64,000 bases of DNA from JAKFWF01 sp963741505 (GTDB lineage: Bacteria > Pseudomonadota > Alphaproteobacteria > Rhizobiales > Hyphomicrobiaceae): positions 248,001 to 312,000 of the forward strand of contig CAVUIJ010000006.1 of the NCBI GenBank assembly GCA_963741505.1, given 5' to 3'. Both the position numbers and the translations under genes were made by a program. The notes under the pieces are model-generated. The model made no database searches. It worked only from the letters and a program-made list of their open reading frames with translations, and was not told the origin of the DNA. This document shows positions 47,022-55,959 of the stretch, in pieces; position 1 is the stretch's first letter; every line of letters begins with the position of its first letter.

Positions 47022-47708
47022 TCAGGGCACGAGCTTGTAGCCGCCGGACTCGGTCACCAGCAATTGTGCGCTCGACGGGTCCTTCTCGATCTTCTGTCGC
47101 AGCCGGTAGATGTGAGTCTCCAGCGTGTGTGTCGTAACGCCGGCGTTGTAGCCCCAAACCTCGTGCAGCAGCACCTCGCGCGACACCACTTTCTCGCCGG
47201 CCCGGTAAAGGTACTTCAGAATCGACGTCTCCTTCTCGGTGAGCCTGATCTTGCCGCCCTTTTCGTCGAGCAGAAGCTTGGACGCAGGCTTGAAGGTGTA
47301 GGGTCCGATCGAGAATACCGCGTCCTCGCTTTGTTCATGCTGGCGCAATTGCGCGCGGATGCGGGCGAGCAAGACTGCGAACTTGAACGGCTTGGCGATG
47401 TAGTCGTTGGCGCCGGCGTCGAGACCCAGGATCTGGTCGGCGTCGGTCGTATTTCCGGTCAGCATGACGATCGGTGCCTTGAAACCGTTGCGGCGCAACT
47501 GCTTGACCGCCTCGCGGCCGTCCATGTCGGGCAGGCCGACGTCGAACAGTATGAGATCGAGGTGCGATTTGCGCGTGGCTTCCAGTCCCTCGGCAGCCGT
47601 GCCGGCGGTCGAAACCTCGAATTCGTCATACAGCGCAAGTTGATCGCGAAGTGAGCTGCGAAGATCCTCGTCGTCGTCGACAATGAGGATTTGCCGTGCA
47701 TTGCTCAT
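47022..47708 (-). CDS. OmpR-family two-component response regulator
   Basis: A 228-aa regulator. The receiver domain has QILIVDDDEDLR at the N-terminus, the phospho-Asp in LDLILFDVGLPDMDG near residue 54, and the switch-region LTGNTTDADQILGLDAGANDYIAKPFKFAVLLARI with its Lys near 105. The C-terminal winged helix reads IRLTEKETSILKYLYRAGEKVVSREVLLHEVWGYNAGVTTHTLETHIYRLRQKIE. No histidine kinase is adjacent, so it is an orphan here. Start ATG 47708 has GGAGAG upstream. Confidence 0.9.
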   Translation of the reverse strand: MSNARQILIVDDDEDLRSSLRDQLALYDEFEVSTAGTAAEGLEATRKSHLDLILFDVGLPDMDGREAVKQLRRNGFKAPIVMLTGNTTDADQILGLDAGANDYIAKPFKFAVLLARIRAQLRQHEQSEDAVFSIGPYTFKPASKLLLDEKGGKIRLTEKETSILKYLYRAGEKVVSREVLLHEVWGYNAGVTTHTLETHIYRLRQKIEKDPSSAQLLVTESGGYKLVP

Positions 47709-47833
47709 ACGGCACTCTCCGGTTGTGGCGCGTGCAATTGGCTGCTTTGTAACATCATGGCTGCCATGGCAGGAAGACCCGCCATGACCCACATTGCGAG
47801 CTTTTCGACGTCTTGACGATAAGGTGATTGCCG

Positions 47834-48361
47834 ATGCGTATGCTGAAGGCGCCGAGGGTTTATGGGCGGTCCGCTCGCAATCCTCGCGGCAGGCTGGCCA
47901 TTGGCGGGGTTCAAGTTCACTGCAGCGTTGGGCGCTCGGGTCGTCGGGTCGGCAAGCGGGAAGGCGATGGCGCTACACCGATTGGCAGTTGGCGCCTTGT
48001 CGAGGTGCTCTATCGAGCGGATCGCGTGCAGCGGCCGCGAAGCGCGCTGCCGATTCGCGGTCTGCGCCCCGATGATGGATGGTGCGACGCGGTTGGGGAT
48101 CGCAACTACAATCGGCGCGTGCGTCACCCCTACCAGGCAAGTGCCGAGCGTCTGTGGCGCGACGATCATGTCTATGACCTGATCGTCGTGATGACGCATA
48201 ATCGCGTGCCGCGGGTGCAGGGTGGTGGCAGCGCGGTCTTCATGCACCTAGCGCGGCCGGATTATGCGCCGACCGAGGGTTGCGTCGCACTCGGCCATCG
48301 CGATCTGCGGCTGCTGCTGGCGCGCTGCAACCGGCAGACGCGAGTTGTCATCGGCGCGTAA
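47834..48361 (+). CDS. L,D-transpeptidase (YkuD-like) family protein
   Basis: A 175-aa protein resembling the small L,D-transpeptidase catalytic domain proteins of alphaproteobacteria. Catalytic features are the HL of FMHLARPDYAPTEGCVALGHRDLRLLLARC, with the nucleophile Cys in EGCVAL near residue 147. GDGATPIGSWRL earlier is also typical. These enzymes remodel peptidoglycan cross-links or anchor lipoproteins. No classical signal peptide is obvious, so export is unclear. ATG 47834 follows AAGGTG by seven bases. Confidence 0.78.
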   Translation: MRMLKAPRVYGRSARNPRGRLAIGGVQVHCSVGRSGRRVGKREGDGATPIGSWRLVEVLYRADRVQRPRSALPIRGLRPDDGWCDAVGDRNYNRRVRHPYQASAERLWRDDHVYDLIVVMTHNRVPRVQGGGSAVFMHLARPDYAPTEGCVALGHRDLRLLLARCNRQTRVVIGA

Positions 48362-48377
48362 AGTCCGATGGTGCGGC

Positions 48378-48409
48378 AAAAAAGGCCCCGGCGGTTGTGC
48401 CGAGGCCTT
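48378..48409 (-). terminator. Intrinsic terminator after amtB
   Basis: On the minus strand AAGGCCTCGGC and GCCGGGGCCTT form an interrupted stem around a short loop and are followed by TTTTTT. It lies between the amtB stop and the L,D-transpeptidase gene end. Confidence 0.8.
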
Positions 48410-48439
48410 CTGGCTTGTTCAGTTCGGGCTCGATGGCGC

Positions 48440-49945
48440 TCAGTAGTTGTAGGCTCGCTCGCCGTGCGCGGCGATGTCGAGACCTTCGCGCTCCTGTTCG
48501 ACTGTTGGCCGCAATCCGATGAGAAGGTCTACGACCTTGTAGAGGATTGCCGAGCCGATGCCTGACCACAGGATCGTGACGGCGACCGCCTTCAGCTGCG
48601 AGAGCACCTGGGCGCGCATCGCGAACTCCGCAATAACGCCCTCGCCCGGTTTCAGAACATAGTCGGTGATGCCGGTGCCGCCGAGGCTCGGGCTCACCAG
48701 CACGCCGGTCAGAATGGCGCCGATGATGCCACCGACACAGTGCACACCGAACACGTCGAGGCTGTCGTCATAGCCGATCGCGTTCTTCACCGTGGTGCAG
48801 AAGATGAAACAGACGGAGCCGGCGATCAGGCCGAGCACGATCGCACCCATCGGACCGGCATAGCCGGAGGCCGGCGTGATCGCGACGAGGCCGGCGACTG
48901 CACCGGACACGAGGCCGAGCAGCGACGGTTTGCCCTTTGTCGCCCATTCCGCGAACATCCAGGCGAGGCCGGCGGCGGCGGTGGCGACAAAGGTGTTGAC
49001 CATCGCCAGCGCCGCAATGGCGTTGGCTTCCAGCGCCGAGCCGGCGTTGAAACCGAACCAGCCGACCCACAGCAGCGCGGCGCCGATCATGGTGAAAGTC
49101 AGCGAATGCGGCGGCATGGCTTCGCGGCCGTAGCCGACACGCTTGCCCAGGATGAGCGCACCGACGAGGCCGGCAATGCCTGCGTTGATGTGCACCACCG
49201 TGCCGCCGGCGAAGTCGATGGCGCCGACCTGGAACAGATAGCCGGCATCGGCCTGGACTTGTTCGAGCGCCGCCTCGGCGACCTTCTTGGCATCACCACT
49301 GGCAGCTGCGACCTTCTTGGCCGCCTCAGCCAGCGCGTCGGGGCCAGCCCAGTACCAGACCATATGCGCGATCGGGCAGTAGATCAGCGTCACCCAGAGC
49401 ACAGTGAACAGCAGCAAAGCCGAGAACTTCATGCGCTCGGCGAAGGCGCCGACGATCAGCGCCGGTGTGATGCAGGCGAAGGTCATCTGGAATGCGACGT
49501 AGACCAGCTCGGGAATGACGACGCCGTTCGAGAACGTGGCGGCGGTGGCGTCGAGAATTGTCTTTTTCTCGGGCGCGATGTTGAGGAACGCCTTCGAGAG
49601 GCCGCCGACGAAGCCGTTGAACGTGGCGCCGGTGGCGAACGCCAGGCTGTAGCCATACAATACCCAGATCAGGGCGACGACGCAGACGATGGCGAACACC
49701 TGCATCAGCATCGACAGCATGTTCTTGGTGCGGACGAGACCGCCGTAGAACAGGGCAAGGCCGGGGATGGTCATCAACAGCACCAATGTCGAGGCGATGA
49801 GCATCCAGGCGGTGTCGCCCTTGTTCGGCACCGGATCGGCCGCCAGCACCGGGGCAGCGAGCGCCGTCACGGCGGCGGCAAAGGTTGCAAGGCCCAGGTC
49901 GATCCGGCGGGATCGTATCGCCTGCCTCGTCACTTCCAATGTCAT
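48440..49945 (-). CDS. amtB: Ammonium transporter
   Basis: A 501-aa Amt protein that conducts ammonium across the inner membrane. The signal-like N-terminus ends near AAPVLAADPVP. The family core is visible: WMLIASTLVLLMTIPGLALFYGGLVRTKNMLS, the AHMVWYW segment, DFAGGTVVHINAGIAGLVGALILGKR with the first pore His near 260, and SLDVFGVHCVGGIIGAILTG with the second. A roughly 30-residue insertion EAAKKVAAASGDAKKVAEAALEQVQ in a loop is typical of alphaproteobacterial AmtB. It follows glnK on the same strand. Confidence 0.95.
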   Translation of the reverse strand: MTLEVTRQAIRSRRIDLGLATFAAAVTALAAPVLAADPVPNKGDTAWMLIASTLVLLMTIPGLALFYGGLVRTKNMLSMLMQVFAIVCVVALIWVLYGYSLAFATGATFNGFVGGLSKAFLNIAPEKKTILDATAATFSNGVVIPELVYVAFQMTFACITPALIVGAFAERMKFSALLLFTVLWVTLIYCPIAHMVWYWAGPDALAEAAKKVAAASGDAKKVAEAALEQVQADAGYLFQVGAIDFAGGTVVHINAGIAGLVGALILGKRVGYGREAMPPHSLTFTMIGAALLWVGWFGFNAGSALEANAIAALAMVNTFVATAAAGLAWMFAEWATKGKPSLLGLVSGAVAGLVAITPASGYAGPMGAIVLGLIAGSVCFIFCTTVKNAIGYDDSLDVFGVHCVGGIIGAILTGVLVSPSLGGTGITDYVLKPGEGVIAEFAMRAQVLSQLKAVAVTILWSGIGSAILYKVVDLLIGLRPTVEQEREGLDIAAHGERAYNY

Positions 49946-50005
49946 TGCTAGAGCTCCCTCGTATTCAGTCGAGTTGTTGACGCGATGATGGATAGGTGAA
50001 CGCGA

Positions 50006-50344
50006 TCAGAGCGCGTTTTCGTCGGCTTCGCCGGTGCGGATGCGCACGGTGTGCTCGATAGGCGAAACGAAGATCTTGCCGTCACCGATCTGGCCGGTCT
50101 TGGCGGCGCGGGTTATGGCTTCGACAGCCTTGTCGGCATCGCTTGATGCAACGACAACCTCGATCTTGACCTTGGGCAGGAAACTCACGGCATACTCGGC
50201 GCCGCGGTAGATCTCGGTGTGGCCCTTCTGGCGACCGTAACCCTTGACCTCGGTGACGGTCATGCCCTGCAATCCGAGATCGGTGAGGGCGGCACGCACT
50301 TCTTCGAGCTTGAAGGGCTTGATGATCGCAGTCACAAGTTTCAT
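50006..50344 (-). CDS. glnK: Nitrogen regulatory protein P-II (GlnK)
   Basis: A 112-aa trimeric PII signal protein that senses 2-oxoglutarate and ATP/ADP and blocks AmtB when nitrogen is plentiful. MKLVTAIIKPFKLEEVRAAL starts it. The T-loop VKGYGRQKGHTEIYRGAEY contains the uridylylated Tyr near residue 51, and the second signature lies in TGQIGDGKIFVSPIEHTVRIRTGE. ATG 50344 matches the family; an upstream ATG in the same frame is not conserved. It is the first gene of glnK-amtB. Confidence 0.96.
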   Translation of the reverse strand: MKLVTAIIKPFKLEEVRAALTDLGLQGMTVTEVKGYGRQKGHTEIYRGAEYAVSFLPKVKIEVVVASSDADKAVEAITRAAKTGQIGDGKIFVSPIEHTVRIRTGEADENAL

Positions 50345-50385
50345 GTCACCATCCTCAATTGTTGACACCGCGCGTGCGGCGTTCA

Positions 50386-50403
50386 ACTCAAGAGGCGTGC
50401 CAA
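50386..50403 (-). promoter_or_regulatory. Candidate sigma54 promoter of glnK-amtB
   Basis: On the minus strand TTGGCACGCCTCTTGAGT resembles the -24/-12 consensus TGGCACG-N4-TTGC. The -24 GG element is perfect; the -12 element reads TTGA rather than TTGC. It lies about 42 bp before the glnK start codon, where NtrC-dependent glnK promoters are expected. Confidence 0.55.
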
Positions 50404-50523
50404 GTCATTCACCATTATTTAACCACAAGAAAACGCTTCACAAATTTGAAATTCCAGCGCGGCTGACCGGAAATTGAGCAGGGAACAAAGCTCAAATACT
50501 CGGCAGTTTTCCAAGTTTGCCTA

Positions 50524-51435
50524 TTAATTGACCACGAACGCCGTATCGCGCTGCCGCATCAGCCCTTCCTGCGTCACCGAGGCCACCAGAACGCCTTCGC
50601 GGGTGTAGATGTTGCCGCGGCAAAAACCGCGGGCACCACCGGCAAACGTGCTTTCCTGGGTGTAGAGCAGCCATTGGTCGACGCGAGCCGGCGCATGCAG
50701 CCACATCGCATGGTCGATGCTCGCGAGCTGTACGTCGGTATCGAACAGCAGCTTGCCGTGGGCGATCAAAGCGGTATCGAGCAGCGTAAAATCCGAGGCA
50801 TAGGCGAGTAGGCACCGGTGCAGGTTGGGATCGTCGCCCAGCCGACCGTTGGCGCGCATCCAAATGTTCTGTTTCGGCGCCGTCTTTGCCCGGGTGAGGT
50901 AGCGGCTGGCGTCGACCGGGCGCATCTCGAACGGCCGCTCGCGCTGCCAGAAGCTGCGCAGGTTGGCGGGCAGCCTGTCGGCGAATCGCTCCTGCAGCTC
51001 CTTGACGGTCGGCAGGTTTTCCGGCGGTGGCACGTCCGGCATTTCGGTTTGGTGCTGAAAGCCCGCCTCGGCCTTTTGGAACGAAACCGACAGCACGAAG
51101 ATCGGCCGGCCGTGCTGGATTGCCTTCACGCGCCGGGTATTGAAGCTCGTGCCGTCGCGCACGCGCTCGACGTCGTAGACGATGGGGTGGCCGGGATCGC
51201 CACCAAGGAGGAAATAGCCATGCATGGAGTGAGCGAGCCGGTCGGGTTCGACGGTGCGGATCGAAGCCGTCAGCGCCTGCGCCAGGACGAGCCCGCCATA
51301 GACCCGCTGCCAGCCCTGCTTCTGCGTCTGTCCGCGATAGAGGTTGTGCTCCAGCGGTTCGAGATCGAGCACCCGGACCAGCGCCTCAAGTGCGGTATTG
51401 GCGGCATCGGTCGAAGACTGCTTTTTGGTTGGCAT
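50524..51435 (-). CDS. tesB: Acyl-CoA thioesterase II
   Basis: A 303-aa double-hotdog thioesterase that cleaves acyl-CoA to fatty acid and CoA. Seen: LEPLEHNLYRGQTQKQGWQRVYGGLVLAQALTAS at the N-terminus, SMHGYFLLGGDPGHPIVYDVERVRDGTSFNTRRVKAIQHGRPIFVLSVSFQ in the first hotdog, and LASIDHAMWLHAPARVDQWLLYTQESTFAGGARGFCRGNIYTREGVLVASVTQEGLMR in the second. Asp in SIDHAMW and the later Thr and Gln residues fit the catalytic set. Divergent from the hydroxylase gene. Confidence 0.92.
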   Translation of the reverse strand: MPTKKQSSTDAANTALEALVRVLDLEPLEHNLYRGQTQKQGWQRVYGGLVLAQALTASIRTVEPDRLAHSMHGYFLLGGDPGHPIVYDVERVRDGTSFNTRRVKAIQHGRPIFVLSVSFQKAEAGFQHQTEMPDVPPPENLPTVKELQERFADRLPANLRSFWQRERPFEMRPVDASRYLTRAKTAPKQNIWMRANGRLGDDPNLHRCLLAYASDFTLLDTALIAHGKLLFDTDVQLASIDHAMWLHAPARVDQWLLYTQESTFAGGARGFCRGNIYTREGVLVASVTQEGLMRQRDTAFVVN

Positions 51436-51554
51436 CCGGGGGTCCAGTTCGGTCAGTATAAGCCTGCGCGGCGAAGCAGGTTGCCGTATAGGGAAAGTAC
51501 GCCTTAAGTGGTGTCAAGCTGATGCCGACGCGGTGAACGGCGGAAGGAGCGAGG

Positions 51555-52817
51555 ATGCAGGCTGCAACAACAAGGCGGTCGACCGATATCGCCATTGTAG
51601 GCGGCAGTTACGTCGGGCTGACGCTGGCGCTGGCGCTGTCACATGAACTTGGACCCGAAGTTCAAATAGCGGTGGTCGACAAGGCGGCCGCGCCGGCAGC
51701 CGGGGTCGAGACCGACACCCATGATCCGAGGGCATCCGCGATCGCTGCCAGTTCGTGCAACCTGCTGCGTGCGCTCGGCGTCTGGCAACAGATCGAGGAT
51801 TACGCTGTGCCGGTGGCGCGCATCGAGCTGACCGACACCAGCTTGGACAGCGGCGTGCGGCGTTCGCTGCTGACCTACGACAACGACGCCGGCGAAGGGC
51901 AGCCGGCGTCCTGGATCCTGCCCAATGCCCAACTCGCCGCAGCGCTCGAAGCAGCGGTCGGGCGGTGCCGCTCGATCAGCCGGATCTACGCCGCCGCGGT
52001 TGCCGGTTTCGAGCCCGGCGTGGCGAGCGCCGTCATCGTTCTTGACGAGGGTTCGCGGCTCGAGGCCCGGCTCGCCATTGCCGCTGATGGTCGCCGGTCG
52101 GGTCTGCGTGAAGCGGCCGGCATTCGCACAATCAACTGGAATTACGAGCAGACCGGCATCGTGACGACGATCTCGCATGAACTCGATCATCAAAACCGCG
52201 CCATCCAGCATTTCCTGCCCGGTGGGCCGTTCGCGCTGCTGCCGTTGAAGGGCGGTCATCGCTCGTGCATCACCTGGAGCGAGACCGCGCGCGAAGCCAG
52301 CCGCATTCTCGACCTCGACGACGCGGCATTCCTCGACGAGGTCGATCTGCGCGTCGCCGGTCGCCTCGGTGCGGTGACGCTCGCCGGCCCGCGGAGATCC
52401 TGGCCGCTCGAGGCGCATCTCGCCCGCAGCTTTGTCGGGCCGCGGCTGGCGCTGGCGGGTGATGCGGCGCACGGCGTCCATCCGATCGGCGGCCAAGGGC
52501 TGAACCTGGGCTACCGCGATGTCGCGGCACTGGTCGAATGCGTCGCCGAGGCGGTCGGCCTCGGTCTCGACTATGGCGACGCCGACGCGCTGGCCCGCTA
52601 CGAGCGCTGGCGACGGTTCGACAGCGCCATGTCGACGGCAGCCTATAGCGGGCTCAATCGCCTGTTTTCGAACGATTCCGCCCTGGTTCGTGCCGCCCGC
52701 GAGGTGGGCCTGGGGCTTCTCGATCGCCTGCCTGGCATGAAACGAATGTTGGTCAACGAGGCCGCAGGCCTGAGCGGCGAGTTGCCCAAACTGTTGCGCA
52801 CGCCGGCTGCGATGTGA
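51555..52817 (+). CDS. UbiH/UbiF/VisC-family FAD-dependent hydroxylase (ubiquinone synthesis)
   Basis: A 420-aa flavin monooxygenase. The N-terminal FAD motif IAIVGGSYVGLTLALALSHELG is at 13-34. The central DG motif is ARLAIAADGRRSGLREAAGI and the second FAD site GPRLALAGDAAHGVHPIGGQGLNLGYRDVAALVE lies near 297. This triad marks the ubiquinone-hydroxylase family. Which ring position is attacked cannot be told; in alphaproteobacteria such copies include UbiL-type enzymes. AAGGAG precedes the start. The tesB neighbour on the other strand is common in Rhizobiales. Confidence 0.88.
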   Translation: MQAATTRRSTDIAIVGGSYVGLTLALALSHELGPEVQIAVVDKAAAPAAGVETDTHDPRASAIAASSCNLLRALGVWQQIEDYAVPVARIELTDTSLDSGVRRSLLTYDNDAGEGQPASWILPNAQLAAALEAAVGRCRSISRIYAAAVAGFEPGVASAVIVLDEGSRLEARLAIAADGRRSGLREAAGIRTINWNYEQTGIVTTISHELDHQNRAIQHFLPGGPFALLPLKGGHRSCITWSETAREASRILDLDDAAFLDEVDLRVAGRLGAVTLAGPRRSWPLEAHLARSFVGPRLALAGDAAHGVHPIGGQGLNLGYRDVAALVECVAEAVGLGLDYGDADALARYERWRRFDSAMSTAAYSGLNRLFSNDSALVRAAREVGLGLLDRLPGMKRMLVNEAAGLSGELPKLLRTPAAM

Positions 52818-52904
52818 GCAAGCGTCGCGCGGTTGTGCTATGGAAGGAGCGATAACGCCTCACGATCGCGGATCGAAGGGGCGGCGAGGCCACAAGGAGG
52901 GGGG

Positions 52905-53786
52905 ATGGAAAAGCGCTCGATATTCGGTGGCTGGGCGCTGCCGTTTGCGCTGCTGGCGCCGCAGCTCGTCATCACCTTCGTATTCTTCTACTGGCCGGCC
53001 AGTCAGGCCGTTTGGCAGTCATTCCTGCTGCAGGATGCGTTCGGGCTGCGGACCGATTTCGTCTGGTTCGAGAACTACCGCGATCTGCTGCAGCAGCGCG
53101 AATACTATCGCGCCATGGCCACGACAGCGTTGTTTGCCGCGGCGGTGACGTTGCTGTCGCTGTCAATCGCGCTTGCTCTCGCGGTGCAGGCGGACAAGGC
53201 GATCAGGGGCGCACAAGTCTACAAGACGCTGCTGATCTGGCCCTATGCGGTGGCGCCCGCCGTTGCCGGCGTGTTGTGGTTGTTCATGTTCCAGCCATCG
53301 CTCGGCGTAGTGGCGCGCGGCATACGCGGATTGGGTGTCGATTGGAACCCACTGCTCAACGGCACGCACGCGATGACGCTGGTGATCATGGCGTCGGTCT
53401 GGAAACAGATTAGCTACAATTTCCTGTTCTTCCTGGCCGGGCTCGCCGCCATCCCGCGGGCCGTGTACGAGGCGGCCGCGATAGATGGCGCCTCGCCGAA
53501 CCGCCGGTTCTGGACCATCACCTTCCCGCTGCTGTCGCCAACCGCGTTCTTCCTGCTCGTCGTCAATATCGTCTACGTGTTCTTCGATACCTTCGGCATC
53601 ATCAACTCGGTGACCGCCGGCGGTCCGGCAAAGGCGACCGAGACGCTCGTCTATAAGGTCTACTCTGACGGTCGCCTCGGCGGCGATCTCGGTTCGTCCG
53701 CGGCGCAGTCGGTGATCTTGATGATCATCGTCGTGGCGCTGACCGCGATCCAGTTCCGCTACATCGAGCGCAAGGTGACGTATTGA
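52905..53786 (+). CDS. ugpA: ABC transporter permease UgpA-like (glycerol-3-phosphate type)
   Basis: A 293-aa permease with about six membrane segments, starting LPFALLAPQLVITFVFFYWPASQAVWQSFLLQDAFG. This N-terminus and the loop AIPRAVYEAAAIDGASPNRRFWTITFPLLSPTAFF (about 185-220) are those of UgpA. AAGGAGGGGGG precedes ATG 52905. It overlaps ugpE at TGATG. The family imports sn-glycerol-3-phosphate or phosphodiesters as a phosphate and carbon source. No binding-protein gene (ugpB) is adjacent. Confidence 0.88.
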   Translation: MEKRSIFGGWALPFALLAPQLVITFVFFYWPASQAVWQSFLLQDAFGLRTDFVWFENYRDLLQQREYYRAMATTALFAAAVTLLSLSIALALAVQADKAIRGAQVYKTLLIWPYAVAPAVAGVLWLFMFQPSLGVVARGIRGLGVDWNPLLNGTHAMTLVIMASVWKQISYNFLFFLAGLAAIPRAVYEAAAIDGASPNRRFWTITFPLLSPTAFFLLVVNIVYVFFDTFGIINSVTAGGPAKATETLVYKVYSDGRLGGDLGSSAAQSVILMIIVVALTAIQFRYIERKVTY

Positions 53787-54637
53787 TGGTTGAGCACCGC
53801 GGCTTCGTGCGCAACGTCATCCCGCACGTGATCCTGCTGATCGGCATCGCGATCATCGCGTTCCCGGTCTACCTGTGCTTCGTCGGCTCGACCCATCCGC
53901 AGGACGTGATCGCGAATGGCAGAATGCCGGTGACGCCCGGCCCGCTGTTTTTCGAGACCTACTACAAGACGCTGATGGTCGGCACCAGCGGCACCACGCG
54001 CCAGCCGGTGTGGCAGATGCTGATGAACAGCATGGCTATGGCCGGCATTATCGCCTCAGGCAAGATCGCGATCTCGATCCTTTCTGCCTATGCGGTGGTC
54101 TATTTCAAATTCCCGTTCCGGATGACTGCGTTCTGGCTGATCTTCATGACGTTGATGCTGCCGGTCGAGGTTCGCATCTATCCGACCTACAAGATCGTCG
54201 CCGACCTCGGGCTGCTCGACACCTATGCCGGCCTGACCGTTCCGCTGATCGCCTCGGCGACGGCGACATTGTTCTTTCGCCAGTTCTTCATGACCATCCC
54301 CGACGAGCTGATCGAGGCCTCGAAGCTCGACGGCGCCGGGCCATGGCGGTTTTTCAAGGATACAGTGCTGCCGCTGTCGACCACCAACATCGCGGCGTTG
54401 TTCGTGATCCTCTTCATCTACGGCTGGAACCAGTATCTGTGGCCACTGCTGATCACCACCCGCGACGACATGCAGACGGTGGTGATCGGCATCAAGAAGA
54501 TGATCGTCACCGCCGACGCGCTCACCGAATGGAACGTGGTCATGGCCACCGCCATGCTCGCCATGCTGCCGCCGGTGCTCGTCGTGGTCCTGATGCAGCG
54601 CTGGTTCGTCAAGGGCCTGGTCGAGACGGAGAAGTAG
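53786..54637 (+). CDS. ugpE: ABC transporter permease UgpE-like
   Basis: A 283-aa permease. N-terminal HVILLIGIAIIAFPVYLCFVGSTHPQDVI and the loop MTIPDELIEASKLDGAGPWRFFKDTVLPLSTTNIAALFVILFIYGWNQYLWPLLI (about 170-224) match UgpE. The C-terminal RWFVKGLVETEK is also the usual ending. ATG 53786 overlaps the ugpA stop by one base. Confidence 0.9.
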   Translation: MVEHRGFVRNVIPHVILLIGIAIIAFPVYLCFVGSTHPQDVIANGRMPVTPGPLFFETYYKTLMVGTSGTTRQPVWQMLMNSMAMAGIIASGKIAISILSAYAVVYFKFPFRMTAFWLIFMTLMLPVEVRIYPTYKIVADLGLLDTYAGLTVPLIASATATLFFRQFFMTIPDELIEASKLDGAGPWRFFKDTVLPLSTTNIAALFVILFIYGWNQYLWPLLITTRDDMQTVVIGIKKMIVTADALTEWNVVMATAMLAMLPPVLVVVLMQRWFVKGLVETEK

Positions 54638-54643
54638 TTCTTG

Positions 54644-54826
54644 CCCTTTCCCCCGCCAATCCGGGGGAGAGGGTAGAGGCCGGCGCCGTTTGGCCGGCCG
54701 AGGGTGAGGGGCGGCAACAAAAAGAACGCCTCAAACCGTCAGCAGTTCAGGGGGTGAGTGGCGGGTGCGGAATGCTGCGCCGCCCCTCACCCTAACCCTC
54801 TCCCCGTCAAAACGGGGAGAGGGGAT
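54644..54826. repeat. CCCTCTCCCC-type palindromic repeat pair between ugpE and ugpC
   Basis: Two GC-rich blocks in opposite orientation fill the gap: 54644-54715 (ending GGGTGAGGGGCGGC) and 54778-54826 (GCCGCCCCTCACCCTAACCC). The right block also folds on itself: CCCTCTCCCCGTC pairs with the GGGGAGAGGGG after AAAA. It is a second repeat family, unlike the GTAGGTTGGG elements. Confidence 0.7.
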
Positions 54827-54849
54827 AAATGGCGAAACAGGAACGCATC

Positions 54850-55932
54850 ATGGCATCGGTAACGCTCGATCAGGTTCGCAAGGTCTACGCGGGTGGCGTC
54901 GAGGCGGTGAAAGGCGTGTCGCTCGCCATTCCCGATGGCTCGTTCACCGTGCTGCTCGGGCCGTCAGGTTGCGGCAAGTCGACGTTGCTCAGGATGATCG
55001 CGGGGCTCGAGACGATCAGCGCCGGTACGATTTCGATCGCAGGCAAAGTCGTCAACGACGTCGAGCCGGCCGATCGCGACATCGCCATGGTGTTCCAGAA
55101 CTACGCGCTCTATCCGCACATGAGCGTCTACGACAACATGGCCTACGGCCTGCGCAATCGCGGTGTCGACAAGGCGACCATCGAGGCGCGGGTGGCGGAA
55201 GCAGCCCGCATGCTGGAGATCGGTCCGTTCCTCGATCGCAAGCCGCGCGCGCTTTCGGGTGGCCAGCGCCAGCGCGTCGCCATGGGCCGCGCCGTGGTGC
55301 GCGAGCCGCAGGCGTTCCTGTTCGACGAGCCGCTGTCGAATCTCGACGCCAAGTTGCGCGTGCAGATGCGGCTCGAAATTCGCCGTTTGCACAATCGGCT
55401 CAAGGCCACCTCGATTTTCGTCACCCACGATCAGGTCGAAGCGATGACACTCGCCGACACGGTGGTGGTGATGAACGCCGGGCGCGTCGAGCAAACCGGC
55501 ACGCCACTCGATGTCTACCGGCACCCAGCCTCGAAGTTCGTCGCGACTTTTATCGGTTCGCCAGCGATGAACCTGATGCCGGGCAAGATCGTCGAGGCGG
55601 GTGTCGTCGAGTGTGATGGTGGCGGCCGGTTCGGGTACGATACCAAATTATTCAAGGGGATGGCTGGACAGGCCGTGGAAATCGGGGTGCGCCCGGAGGA
55701 CGTCGAGCTGGCTGCGGTCGGCGCTAAGCACGCGGTCCCGGTCCGGCGCGAGTTCGTCGAGGAACTCGGCGCGACACGGCTGATACATGGCATGATCGGC
55801 GACAAATCGGCAATCGTGATGGCGGTGCCGTCGGCCACCCCGCTCAACGGCGATGCGTCACTGGCGATTGCCGCACCGTCGGCCGCGGTGCACCTGTTCG
55901 ATCCGGCCAGCGGCGCGAGCTTGCGGGTTTGA
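54850..55932 (+). CDS. ugpC: ABC transporter ATP-binding protein UgpC-like
   Basis: A 360-aa ATPase of the MalK/UgpC group. Walker A GPSGCGKSTLLR lies near residue 38, the signature ALSGGQRQRVAMGRA near 133, Walker B FLFDEPLSNLDAKLR near 157 and the H-loop VTHDQ near 191. The C-terminal OB/TOBE regulatory domain includes GVRPEDVELA. Start MASVTLDQVRKVY at 54850 is the family form; ATG 54829 is an alternative. It is separated from ugpE by a palindromic repeat but faces the same way. Confidence 0.9.
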   Translation: MASVTLDQVRKVYAGGVEAVKGVSLAIPDGSFTVLLGPSGCGKSTLLRMIAGLETISAGTISIAGKVVNDVEPADRDIAMVFQNYALYPHMSVYDNMAYGLRNRGVDKATIEARVAEAARMLEIGPFLDRKPRALSGGQRQRVAMGRAVVREPQAFLFDEPLSNLDAKLRVQMRLEIRRLHNRLKATSIFVTHDQVEAMTLADTVVVMNAGRVEQTGTPLDVYRHPASKFVATFIGSPAMNLMPGKIVEAGVVECDGGGRFGYDTKLFKGMAGQAVEIGVRPEDVELAAVGAKHAVPVRREFVEELGATRLIHGMIGDKSAIVMAVPSATPLNGDASLAIAAPSAAVHLFDPASGASLRV

Positions 55933-55959
55933 TGTCGAACGGTGCCTGGCATCATCCAG

